The position numbers and the translations under genes were made by a program. From Methanobacteriota archaeon (GTDB lineage Bacteria > Myxococcota > UBA727 > JABDBI01), in assembly GCA_013288705.1 (NCBI GenBank), contig JABDBI010000014.1, positions 1 to 44,407 on the forward strand: a stretch of 44,407 bases of DNA, given 5' to 3'. Shown here in pieces: positions 1-7,431 of this stretch. The notes under the pieces are model-generated. The model searched no databases. It was not told the origin of the DNA and saw nothing but the letters and a program-made list of their open reading frames with translations. Within the stretch, counting starts at the first letter, position 1. Every line of letters begins with the position of its first letter.

Positions 1-931
1 ATTGGATTCGCTGTCAAAGAATATTTTCGGCACAAAGAATTCACGCCCCACAACGCTGTCGTGCACGTTGTTCGGGTGGCACGCGCGGATGTCGAAGGGA
101 AATGATGTCATTGCCCGGATTCCTGTTGGTACCCAGGTATTCGATGTGGACACCGGCGAGTGCCTAGCCGACCTCACACATCACGGTATGCAGGCGGTGA
201 TTTGCAAGGGCGGCTCAGGCGGCTTTGGCAACACCCGCTTTGCCTCTTCTACCCGGCAGGCTCCGGATTTTGCCAACCCTGGCCTTCCCGGAGACGAACG
301 TAATCTACGCCTGAGTTTGAAGCTGATGGCGGATGTTGGGCTTTTGGGCTTCCCCAATGCCGGCAAATCCACGTTGCTCTCACGCGTGAGTGCTGCCAAA
401 CCCAAGATTGCCGATTATCCTTTCACAACGCTCATTCCGCAGCTCGGAGTGGTGCGCGCGCCTGAGGGCAAGAGTTTTGTGATGGCCGATATTCCCGGCT
501 TGATTGAAGGCGCTTCGGAGGGTATCGGGCTTGGCGTGCGCTTTCTCAAACACCTCGAGCGTGTGCGGGTATTGTGCCATTTGATTGAGCCGTTGCCTTA
601 CGATTTTGCCAACGAAGAAGGCAAGCTGTCGCTGGTGCAGCGCTACGAGACGATTCGCAAGGAGCTTGCTGCATTTAACCCAGAACTTTGTGAGCTACCG
701 GAAATCGTGGTATTAAGTAAAATGGACTTGCTTTCACAAGTAGAGAGCGAAGAAGAAATTCAGGCGCTTGAGCAAACGCTCGCTGCGCAGCATGTGAGGC
801 TCTTACGCATGAGTGCAGCGACGGGTGAGGGTATTCATGAGCTTGTCACAGCGCTGTGGGTGATTATTGCTGGTGCGAAGAAGTCCGAGAAGGATGATAA
901 GACCTTAGGGTTTGATCCAGCACGGGGGTAA
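1..931 (+). CDS. obg: GTPase Obg/CgtA, 5'-partial with disturbed N-terminal frame
   Basis: This is the Obg GTPase, a ribosome-assembly and stress-associated G protein. The readable part begins near the end of the glycine-rich Obg fold (IARIPVGTQVFD, then the KGGSGGFGN loop) and continues into the G domain. G1 is GFPNAGKST, G3 is DIPGLIEG, G4 is LSKMDL (Ser in place of the usual Asn) and G5 is SAATGEG. The window edge removes the start. Upstream of about base 105 the reading frame is not continuous. Frame 1 gives an Obg-like YFRHKEFTPHN at bases 22-54, a glycine-rich stretch follows in frame 3, and the body is in frame 2. That implies at least two small indels, from either sequencing error at a contig end or real damage. 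The G domain itself is intact. The stop is 3 bp before the next gene. Confidence 0.9.
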   Translation, partial: LDSLSKNIFGTKNSRPTTLSCTLFGWHARMSKGNDVIARIPVGTQVFDVDTGECLADLTHHGMQAVICKGGSGGFGNTRFASSTRQAPDFANPGLPGDERNLRLSLKLMADVGLLGFPNAGKSTLLSRVSAAKPKIADYPFTTLIPQLGVVRAPEGKSFVMADIPGLIEGASEGIGLGVRFLKHLERVRVLCHLIEPLPYDFANEEGKLSLVQRYETIRKELAAFNPELCELPEIVVLSKMDLLSQVESEEEIQALEQTLAAQHVRLLRMSAATGEGIHELVTALWVIIAGAKKSEKDDKTLGFDPARG

Positions 932-934
932 CCA

Positions 935-1894
935 ATGGACATCAAGTCAAAGTTTCGCAATGTGCTTATGCTTTTTGCGCTTTCTTGTTGTTGGGGCCCG
1001 TCGTTTTTATTCATCAAGCTGGCTATTGTCGAGCTTCCGCCCAGCACCTTGGTGTTCTCACGGCTATTGATTGGCGTCGCCATTTTGTACACAGTGCTGA
1101 TATTCAAAGGGGAGCGGCTGAGTGAATACGCGCATCATTGGAAGCACTTTGTGGTGATGGGTTTTTTCTCCACGGCGCTACCTTTTTCGCTTATCAGTCT
1201 GGGTGAGAAGACCATTCCAAGTTCGCTGGCTGCGATCATTAACAGCACGACACCGATTTTTACGGCGTTACTCGCACATAATTTTATCGCATCGGAGCGC
1301 TTGTCTGCCAGTCGGATAATCGGTGTTTTGCTTGGGTTTATTGGTATTTCTGTCGTCTTTTCACCTGCTTTGCGTGGTGAGTTTCAGCATCATATTTTTG
1401 GTTCAATGATGGTGCTTGTTGCAGCGTCGAGCTATGCCGTTGCCATGGTGTATGGGCGTCGAAATACCAGTGAGATACCGAGCTTAGTTGGTGCGACAGG
1501 GCAGTTGATGGCGGCGAGTTTTATGTTGCTGCCCTTGTCTCTCTTCTATGACAAGGCTTATACGTTTCCCGTACCATCTTTGCAGGCAATGGCTGGGGTG
1601 CTTGGGCTTGGGATTTTTGGCACTGCGATTGCGTTTGTGCTTTATTTTCAGATTATGAAATCCGCTGGTGCGAGTTTCTTGTCGACGGCCACGCTTTTGT
1701 TTCCGGTGATTGGGATTATTTTGGGCGTGGTGTTTTTGGATGAGGAAGTGCGGGCGAATGCATACATTGGCTGTGCGCTGATTTTGGCAGGGCTGGCCAT
1801 TGCTAATCAGCTGTTGCCGACGCGGCTATATCTCGCGCTCGGGCAGGTCGCGATACGTGCTCGGGGATTGCTGCCGGGGTCGGGGCAAACCTAG
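935..1894 (+). CDS. EamA/DMT-family transporter
   Basis: This 319-aa protein is almost entirely hydrophobic, with about ten membrane segments arranged as two five-helix EamA repeats. Typical EamA wording is present: PSFLFIKLAI near the start, SLAAIINSTTPIFTALLA at the end of the first repeat, and TATLLFPVIGIILGVVFLDE near the end of the second. The family exports small metabolites such as amino acids across the inner membrane, but the substrate cannot be read from sequence. The ATG lies 3 bp after the obg stop, with a purine run (gggggtaa) as the likely ribosome binding site, so it is probably co-transcribed with obg. The C-terminal 25 residues are basic and cytoplasmic in appearance. Confidence 0.9.
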   Translation: MDIKSKFRNVLMLFALSCCWGPSFLFIKLAIVELPPSTLVFSRLLIGVAILYTVLIFKGERLSEYAHHWKHFVVMGFFSTALPFSLISLGEKTIPSSLAAIINSTTPIFTALLAHNFIASERLSASRIIGVLLGFIGISVVFSPALRGEFQHHIFGSMMVLVAASSYAVAMVYGRRNTSEIPSLVGATGQLMAASFMLLPLSLFYDKAYTFPVPSLQAMAGVLGLGIFGTAIAFVLYFQIMKSAGASFLSTATLLFPVIGIILGVVFLDEEVRANAYIGCALILAGLAIANQLLPTRLYLALGQVAIRARGLLPGSGQT

Positions 1895-1951
1895 GGCGTC
1901 AGCTTGACTTTGGGTTGGGTTCTCATTTAGCTTTGAATAGTCGGGGGTTAA

Positions 1952-2953
1952 ATGAAAGCAATCCAATTGTTGTGGGTCGTGTTGTTCTGTGGAGTGTGGC
2001 TGGGTGGATGCAATTCGTCGTCAGCATCTTCATCGACGGCGCCGAGTGCAAGCACGTTGGCAACCGATTTGATGACTCAGTGTCAGCCAGTGTCTACTTA
2101 CTATCAATGCAATGTTCCTGGCGGTACTGAATACTGCTTCACAACAAATCTTGGATATGTTTGCTACGACAATCCACAACAAACCTTTGATGATATCAAC
2201 CATTTCCGCTGCAGCGTAGGGGGGCAGAACTCCAGCATGTTGCGATGCTGTGCACAAGAAGGATCAATTTGTACGTCTCAGTCGGGAGTTTGTATGGATA
2301 GCCTGCAAGCGACGTGCATTTCACCGAATTTAGCGGCGCCCTGTCAGTTTGTGGCTGGTACCAACATAGGCACTACCTACAGCTCCTATGGGCCACAAGT
2401 CTGTTCAGTATGTAACACTGCGGTTACGTCAGGTAAACCCCCTGCCCAAGATACCACGACAGACATAGGTACATTTTGTGCACAGGATTTCGGTGGCAGC
2501 TGCAGTGGTCCTGATGCAAATAATAACTTTCTTTGCGGCGGCAAAACATATTCTGGCAATGTGCGCTGCCAAAATGTAGGGGACAAGGTTAATCTCGTGG
2601 GGCTGCCAACTTGCTGTATCCTTTCGGGAACCGGTAGCAGCAGGACGTGCACTCCTTTAACCTGCGCCGCCCAACCAACAGCGACACTGCCCAATTGCGC
2701 AAGCTTTTCGGGAAGCGCAACAGCAACGGCTCAGTCCGCAACTCTGGGACAAAATGCCTGTCAAGGAAATGCTATTGGCACAACTCCGCTTTGTGCCTGG
2801 CTTCCAAATGCTGCTTCGAGTTCTGCTGCTGCTGGATATTACGGCGCCTGCGCAGCCAGAACACCGCCCGTCGATATTGGCACCGCATGCAGTGCATTAG
2901 CTACCTTCCAATGTGGAACAGGCGCAAGTGCGGCTTACTGCATGGATAAGTAA
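1952..2953 (+). CDS. Cysteine-rich secreted lipoprotein, function unknown
   Basis: This 333-aa protein starts with a lipoprotein signal, MKAIQLLWVVLFCGVWLGGC, with LGGC as the lipobox. The mature part begins with a Ser/Thr/Ala-rich linker of about 25 residues. It then has roughly 28 more cysteines in short spaced motifs (for example LRCCAQEGSIC and PTCCIL), which suggests a disulfide-stabilised extracytoplasmic domain. I recognise no named family. Cysteine-rich lipoproteins of this look are common on the surface of myxobacteria-like and Bdellovibrio-like bacteria, but that is inference. It follows the EamA gene after 57 bp and is followed by a strong GC-rich hairpin. An overlapping ORF at 1915-2130 in another frame is a shadow. 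Confidence 0.75.
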   Translation: MKAIQLLWVVLFCGVWLGGCNSSSASSSTAPSASTLATDLMTQCQPVSTYYQCNVPGGTEYCFTTNLGYVCYDNPQQTFDDINHFRCSVGGQNSSMLRCCAQEGSICTSQSGVCMDSLQATCISPNLAAPCQFVAGTNIGTTYSSYGPQVCSVCNTAVTSGKPPAQDTTTDIGTFCAQDFGGSCSGPDANNNFLCGGKTYSGNVRCQNVGDKVNLVGLPTCCILSGTGSSRTCTPLTCAAQPTATLPNCASFSGSATATAQSATLGQNACQGNAIGTTPLCAWLPNAASSSAAAGYYGACAARTPPVDIGTACSALATFQCGTGASAAYCMDK

Positions 2954-2960
2954 CAAAATC

Positions 2961-2985
2961 CCCCTGCCCCCTTTTCCAAGGGGGG
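2961..2985. terminator. GC-rich hairpin between convergent genes
   Basis: The arms CCCCCTT (2967-2973) and AAGGGGG (2978-2984) enclose a four-base loop between the ends of the lipoprotein gene and bcp. There is no long T run on either side, so this may be a bidirectional terminator or a short dispersed palindrome. Confidence 0.5.
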
Positions 2986-2993
2986 AATTAAAC

Positions 2994-3449
2994 TCAGCCT
3001 GCTAGCTCCACCAATTTCTGGTGTGTCTCCGCCATGGTTGCAGTCGGGTCCACCTTGCGCCACACCGCTCTGATTTTGCCTTCCTTATCAATCAAAAACG
3101 TGTCGCGTGAAGCAAAGTCGGTGCCCTTATAAGAGCCCAGCGCTTCACTCAGCTTGTGGTCTTTATCAAACAAGAGCGGAAAGTTCAGATTGTACTTCGC
3201 CCGAAAAGCCGTGTGCGATCCAATGTCCTGCATGCTCACGCCATACACCTTGGCACCTTTGCTGGTAAACTCACCAATTCCATCGCGGTAACTGCAAGCT
3301 TCCTTTGTGCAGCCCGGAGTGTCGTCAGCAGGATAGAAATACAAAACCGTCCAGTGACCTTTCACGCCGTCGGGCAGCTTTAGATCTTTACCGTCGGTGC
3401 TGGGTAGAGAGAGATTAGGCAGAGACTGTCCGATCAGAGAGTCGGTCAT
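2994..3449 (-). CDS. bcp: Thioredoxin-dependent peroxiredoxin, BCP type
   Basis: This 151-aa protein reduces hydroperoxides with thioredoxin as the usual electron donor. The peroxidatic site is PADDTPGCTKEACSYRD at residues 40-56. The first Cys is peroxidatic and the second, five residues later, is the resolving Cys of atypical 2-Cys BCP enzymes. The later FLIDKEGKIRAVWRKV strand is also family-typical. The open frame extends much further upstream, but the start MTDSLIGQ at 3449 is chosen. It gives the normal family length and has an AAGGAG ribosome binding site that overlaps the ftsK stop codon. The gene is the last of the minus-strand run after ftsK, 11 bp from it. Confidence 0.93.
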   Translation of the reverse strand: MTDSLIGQSLPNLSLPSTDGKDLKLPDGVKGHWTVLYFYPADDTPGCTKEACSYRDGIGEFTSKGAKVYGVSMQDIGSHTAFRAKYNLNFPLLFDKDHKLSEALGSYKGTDFASRDTFLIDKEGKIRAVWRKVDPTATMAETHQKLVELAG

Positions 3450-3460
3450 GGATGGCTCCT

Positions 3461-5611
3461 TTAGTTTTGTCCAAAAATCTCGCGGTCGCCTTTGGCGTTC
3501 AAAATAGGCCCGACAATGTTCTCGCGCTCCATTTGTTCGACGATGCGCGCCGCGCGGTTGTAGCCTATCCCAAGTTGGCGCTGTAGCCAACTGGTCGAGC
3601 ATTTTTGCGTGCGCATCACAATTTGTACAGCTTCGTCATAACGTTCATCGCTGCTTTGCGGATCGGCTCCGAGCTCACCTTCTATGATGTCTTCGGGAGG
3701 TGGTACCACAATATTCATGTCGTATTGCGGCGTGCCTTGCGCCTTCCAGAATTCGATTACCCGAAACAGCTCTTTCTCCGAGACGTAAGCTCCATGAATA
3801 CGCATGACGTCGCTTGTGCCCGGCGGCATAATCAGCATGTCGCCCTTGCCGAGCAGCTTCTCGGCGCCCGAGCGATTGATGATGGTTTTCGAATCGTGCG
3901 CAGCCGCCAAGCGAAAGCCCATGCGCACAGGGAAGTTTGCTTTGATCACACCTGTAATGATGTCGACACTCGGGCGCTGGGTCGCAAGCATCACGTGAAT
4001 GCCACACGCACGCGCTTTCTGCGCAATGCGCATCACATAGCCTTCGACATCTTTACCTGCCACAGCCACGAGGTCAGCATATTCGTCAACTACGACTACG
4101 ATAAAGGGCATTTTCTCCTCGGACTTGCCATTGTAGCCATAGATATCGCGCACACCCACTTCATTCATGACTTGATAGCGTCGATCCATTTCTTTGACAG
4201 CCCATTTGAGTGCTACCGCCGCTTTTTTGCTGTCGATGATGGGTGGCAGTAACAAGTGGGGAATGCCATCGTAAATGCTAAGCTCAAGCATCTTCGGGTC
4301 GATCATCAAAAAGCGCACTTCGTTGGGCGTTGCCCTATACAAGATCGAGCAAATCATCGCGTTGACGCTTACTGATTTACCCGAGCCGGTGGTGCCGGCA
4401 ATGAGCACGTGCGGCATATCAGCCAGGTTCACGAAGTAGGGCTTGCCCTCGATGGTTTTGCCCACCGCCATGCAGAGTTTATGTGGCTGTTTGCGGTAGT
4501 GTGGGTCGGCGACGATTTCTTTGAGATAAACCATCTCGCGATGATCATTGGGCAGCTCGATACCCACTGCACCCTTTCCCGGAATGGGTGCGACAATGCG
4601 TACATGTACAGCTTCCATGGCCATTGCAATGTCGTCAGCAAGCGCGGCGATTTTAGATAGCTTGATGCCCGGAGCGGGAACAAATTCAAAGAGCGTGACG
4701 ACGGGTCCTGGGCGAATCTCGCGCACATGTCCGGGAATGCCAAACTGCGCAAATGTTTTTTCGAGTTTGCCTGCCTGTGTTCGCATCATACCCTGATCAA
4801 TTGGAATGTGTTCAGGTGCATCGAAGTCGAGCAATTTGAGTGGTGGCAATTCGTATTCTTTTGCTTTTTGCTTGGGCTCGTGTTCGGCTTGTTCCACGAC
4901 TCGTACGCCTTCTGAGACATCTCGCTCGATGATATGAAAATCGTCGTCCGGTTCGAGTCGAGCTTGCTCCGTTGGCATTTTGAAATGAATCGCAGGTTCA
5001 GGAGCTTTGCTCATATCCCCGAGCCTCCAGCTAGATTCTTCGGGAGCGGGCTCGTCTTGTATCTCTGCTTCTTTCTTTGGCAAACGCCACTCACGCAAGG
5101 ACCAGTTCGAGATGAGAAGCGCACTGGTGACGGCGCTGGTACCAGCAATGATGAACGTGCCAAGATTCGAGAGATATTTGGTTAAAACGTCGCTGAGCGC
5201 GTATCCGAGCAATCCACCTGGTAAAAAGGGAAAGAGTGATTCGAGAAATCGTGCATGCTTCAGAAAAATCGCGAGGCTCAAAAAGCCAAGTATCACGCCT
5301 ACAACTTTGCCCGGCGTATAGGATGGCTTTGCACGCAAAAACAATTGTGTTCCGAGCACGCCGAACAGGGCTGGAAACAAAAAAGCAAGTAAGCCGAATG
5401 AGGTGAGCAACACATGGGCGATGAGTGCGCCGCCTTGGCCGATCCAGTTGCGTACGATCTGCTCGCCGTGGGGTTTAAAAGAAGAATCTTCGGGGTAGTA
5501 AGAAATGAGCGAAAATAAGATTATTAATGTCGCTGCGTAGAGCAATACGCCCCACAGATCGTTGATAACGCCATAATTTTTCTTCGGCTGGGATTTACTT
5601 TGTGCAACCAT
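3461..5611 (-). CDS. ftsK: DNA translocase FtsK
   Basis: This 716-aa translocase pumps chromosome dimers and terminus DNA through the division septum. The N-terminal 170 residues hold about four membrane helices. A short linker follows, which explains why it is smaller than the 1300-aa E. coli protein. The alpha/beta motor carries Walker A GTTGSGKS near residue 403 and Walker B VVVVDEYADL near residue 503, with the conserved ATQRPSVD and RMGFRLAAAHDSKTI segments. The C-terminal 65 residues are a winged-helix gamma domain (WLQRQLGIGYNRAARIVEQM) that reads KOPS-type polar sequences. It starts 10 bp after the glcD-like stop and feeds into bcp, so the three genes are probably one transcript. Confidence 0.96.
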   Translation of the reverse strand: MVAQSKSQPKKNYGVINDLWGVLLYAATLIILFSLISYYPEDSSFKPHGEQIVRNWIGQGGALIAHVLLTSFGLLAFLFPALFGVLGTQLFLRAKPSYTPGKVVGVILGFLSLAIFLKHARFLESLFPFLPGGLLGYALSDVLTKYLSNLGTFIIAGTSAVTSALLISNWSLREWRLPKKEAEIQDEPAPEESSWRLGDMSKAPEPAIHFKMPTEQARLEPDDDFHIIERDVSEGVRVVEQAEHEPKQKAKEYELPPLKLLDFDAPEHIPIDQGMMRTQAGKLEKTFAQFGIPGHVREIRPGPVVTLFEFVPAPGIKLSKIAALADDIAMAMEAVHVRIVAPIPGKGAVGIELPNDHREMVYLKEIVADPHYRKQPHKLCMAVGKTIEGKPYFVNLADMPHVLIAGTTGSGKSVSVNAMICSILYRATPNEVRFLMIDPKMLELSIYDGIPHLLLPPIIDSKKAAVALKWAVKEMDRRYQVMNEVGVRDIYGYNGKSEEKMPFIVVVVDEYADLVAVAGKDVEGYVMRIAQKARACGIHVMLATQRPSVDIITGVIKANFPVRMGFRLAAAHDSKTIINRSGAEKLLGKGDMLIMPPGTSDVMRIHGAYVSEKELFRVIEFWKAQGTPQYDMNIVVPPPEDIIEGELGADPQSSDERYDEAVQIVMRTQKCSTSWLQRQLGIGYNRAARIVEQMERENIVGPILNAKGDREIFGQN

Positions 5612-5621
5612 GATAACTCGA

Positions 5622-6989
5622 TTATAGCAAAATTTTGCCGGGATTTAGAATGCCATTTGGATCAAACGCATGTTTAATGCGTTTTTGTAGTTCAATCAAC
5701 TCGGCGCTTTGCTCGAGTGGCAAATAACGCATTTTGGCTACCCCGATACCATGCTCTCCGGTGAGAGTGCCGCCCATTTGGATGGTGAGGCGGAAAAGTT
5801 CTTCCAAGAGTGCATCGACTTTCGGTTGATCGCGCGCGTCATCAAACATGATCTGTGCGTGTAAATTACCGTCACCCGCGTGACCGAAAGCGCAGGTGGC
5901 GAGGCCGTATTTTTCTCCGAAGGCGTAGAGTGCGCTGAGCATCTCGGGGATTCTTGTCCGGGGTACAACGATGTCTTCGGAGACTTTGTGTTTGTGGAGC
6001 TTCTTCGTTGCTTCACTGAGCAAGTGGCGTGTTTGCCAAATATCGCGGCGTTGTTTTTCGTTTTGCGCTACCACTGTCTGGGTCGCTTGTGCGAGGCTTG
6101 CTGCACGGCTGAGGATCGCGAGCACAGATTCGGGATCATCACCGTCGGTTTCTATGATGAGAGCAGCTTCGATGTTGGTAGCGAACGTGTAAGGGGCAGT
6201 TTTAAGTCGGCGTAGTGCTTCGATGCTGATTTTGTCGAGAAACTCGATGCATCGGGGCAAAATGCCGCCGCTTAAAATCTGTGTGACTGCTTCGCTTGCA
6301 TGCTGCGCCGTGGAGAACATGAGCAGCGCCGTTTGTGTGGATTGTGGTTTGGGCAAAAGCTTGAGTGTGATTTCGGTGATTACCGCGAGCGTGCCTTCGC
6401 TCCCACACAAGAGGGCGGTGAGGTCGTAGCCGGTGACGCCTTTGATGGTTTGTTTGCCGGTGCGAACGACATCACCATTGGCTAGAACTGCTTGTAGCGC
6501 GAGTACGTAATCTCGGGTCGTGCCATATTTGAGTGTCGAGGGCCCGGCCGCATTCTCGGCGACGTTGCCGCCCAGTGTGCACCATTTTAGCGATGCTGGG
6601 TCGGGTGGGTAATAGAGTCCGAGTGTGTCTACCTGTTCTTGTAAGTCTCCGAGAATCACTCCGGGTTCTACGCGAGCAGTAAGATTTTTTGGATCAGTTT
6701 CGAGGATGTGGTTCATGCGCTCAAAACCCATCACGAGTCCGCCTCGCACGGGCACGGCGCCACCGGACTTGCCGGTACCGCCTCCGCGCGGGGTGAGTGG
6801 GATGTTGTGTTTGGCGCAGAGTTTGACGATCGCTACCACTTCGTCGTGGTTTTTTGGTTGTACGAGTACGTCGGGCAAGCTTGGGGCTAGGCCGTGGGTT
6901 TCATCGCGTGAGACTTGCTCGAGGCGATCGGGCGCAGTGAATACGTTGCTGTCTCCGAGCGCTGCTTTGAGGGCGGTGAGGAAGTCCAT
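5622..6989 (-). CDS. FAD-linked glycolate/D-lactate dehydrogenase, GlcD family
   Basis: This 455-aa flavoprotein has an N-terminal FAD-binding PCMH domain, with PRGGGTGKSGGAVP near residue 67 and CTLGGNVAENAAG near residue 145, then GSEGTLAVITEITL. The C-terminal substrate domain ends with the family signature FGHAGDGNLHAQIMFD and the tail GEHGIGVAKMRYLP. Enzymes of this family oxidise 2-hydroxyacids such as glycolate or D-lactate. No Fe-S partner (GlcE/GlcF) is next to it, so a stand-alone D-lactate dehydrogenase (cytochrome) or D-2-hydroxyacid dehydrogenase is likely. It sits 4 bp after a tiny membrane-protein gene and 10 bp before ftsK, an unusual place for a metabolic oxidase. Confidence 0.9.
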   Translation of the reverse strand: MDFLTALKAALGDSNVFTAPDRLEQVSRDETHGLAPSLPDVLVQPKNHDEVVAIVKLCAKHNIPLTPRGGGTGKSGGAVPVRGGLVMGFERMNHILETDPKNLTARVEPGVILGDLQEQVDTLGLYYPPDPASLKWCTLGGNVAENAAGPSTLKYGTTRDYVLALQAVLANGDVVRTGKQTIKGVTGYDLTALLCGSEGTLAVITEITLKLLPKPQSTQTALLMFSTAQHASEAVTQILSGGILPRCIEFLDKISIEALRRLKTAPYTFATNIEAALIIETDGDDPESVLAILSRAASLAQATQTVVAQNEKQRRDIWQTRHLLSEATKKLHKHKVSEDIVVPRTRIPEMLSALYAFGEKYGLATCAFGHAGDGNLHAQIMFDDARDQPKVDALLEELFRLTIQMGGTLTGEHGIGVAKMRYLPLEQSAELIELQKRIKHAFDPNGILNPGKILL

Positions 6990-6993
6990 TGGA

Positions 6994-7185
6994 TTACCCG
7001 AGAGCGGAGCGGTAGACGACGAGGGAGAAGATTAGCAAGTAGAGCGCCGAGAGGGTGAGAGTGATGACGAGGGTGCGGGTGATGCGTTTGGCGAGGCCGT
7101 GGGATGGCTCGACGAGGGGTTTGAAGGGGCGGTGGCGCCAGGTGGTAGGCAAAGGGGGACTCCGGCAAATATTTTTAGCGAACAT
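6994..7185 (-). CDS. Small single-pass membrane protein, unknown
   Basis: This is a 63-aa protein with a basic, proline-containing N-terminal half and one strong C-terminal membrane segment (TLVITLTLSALYLLIFSLVV, about residues 38-57). I recognise no family. It is supported as a gene by its context. Its ATG overlaps the TAA of the upstream ORF as TAATG, and its own stop is 4 bp before the glcD-like ATG. Both spacings are typical of translational coupling. Overlapping ORFs in other frames here have no such support. Confidence 0.55.
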   Translation of the reverse strand: MFAKNICRSPPLPTTWRHRPFKPLVEPSHGLAKRITRTLVITLTLSALYLLIFSLVVYRSALG

Positions 7186-7418
7186 TACTCAGTTTGAGTA
7201 GATTGTTGAGCTCTCTTAGCTTTTGCAAAATCTGAAGCCATTTTCTTCGTTCGATCTTGGTGAGCTTGGGCATGTTTGTTTATTTCTCCCAAAAGGCTTC
7301 GTGGCAACTTACTTGCATCAAAACCCCTTGTATTTACAATTCGATCAGCAAAAGTCGCGAGATCATCATTTTGCCCAGCTGCTGTGCCTATACGAGTGTT
7401 TAGCCTCCCCTTTCTCAT
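7185..7418 (-). CDS. Small basic hypothetical protein, 77 aa (or frameshifted tail of the upstream protein)
   Basis: Starting at the ATG at 7418 this frame encodes 77 residues, charged and helical in look (DASKLPRSLLGEINKHAQ, then a Lys/Gln-rich end). It begins 13 bp after the stop of the 703-aa gene and ends in a TAATG overlap with the next small ORF. The frame is also open further upstream, overlapping the 703-aa gene, and no clear ribosome binding site precedes 7418. The stretch could therefore be the C-terminal tail of the 703-aa protein displaced by a frameshift rather than an independent gene. No function can be assigned. Confidence 0.4.
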   Translation of the reverse strand: MRKGRLNTRIGTAAGQNDDLATFADRIVNTRGFDASKLPRSLLGEINKHAQAHQDRTKKMASDFAKAKRAQQSTQTE

Positions 7419-7431
7419 TAGAATACCATTA

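Noticed and set aside
2647-2949. 100-aa ORF overlapping the Cys-rich lipoprotein
   Set aside because: It is an alternate frame of the lipoprotein gene, which has a start, lipobox and continuous Cys pattern. The alternate frame has neither signal nor family match.
3605-4252. 215-aa plus-strand ORF antisense to ftsK
   Set aside because: It covers the FtsK motor domain, whose frame is fully conserved. The translated ORF is His/Arg-rich and domain-free.
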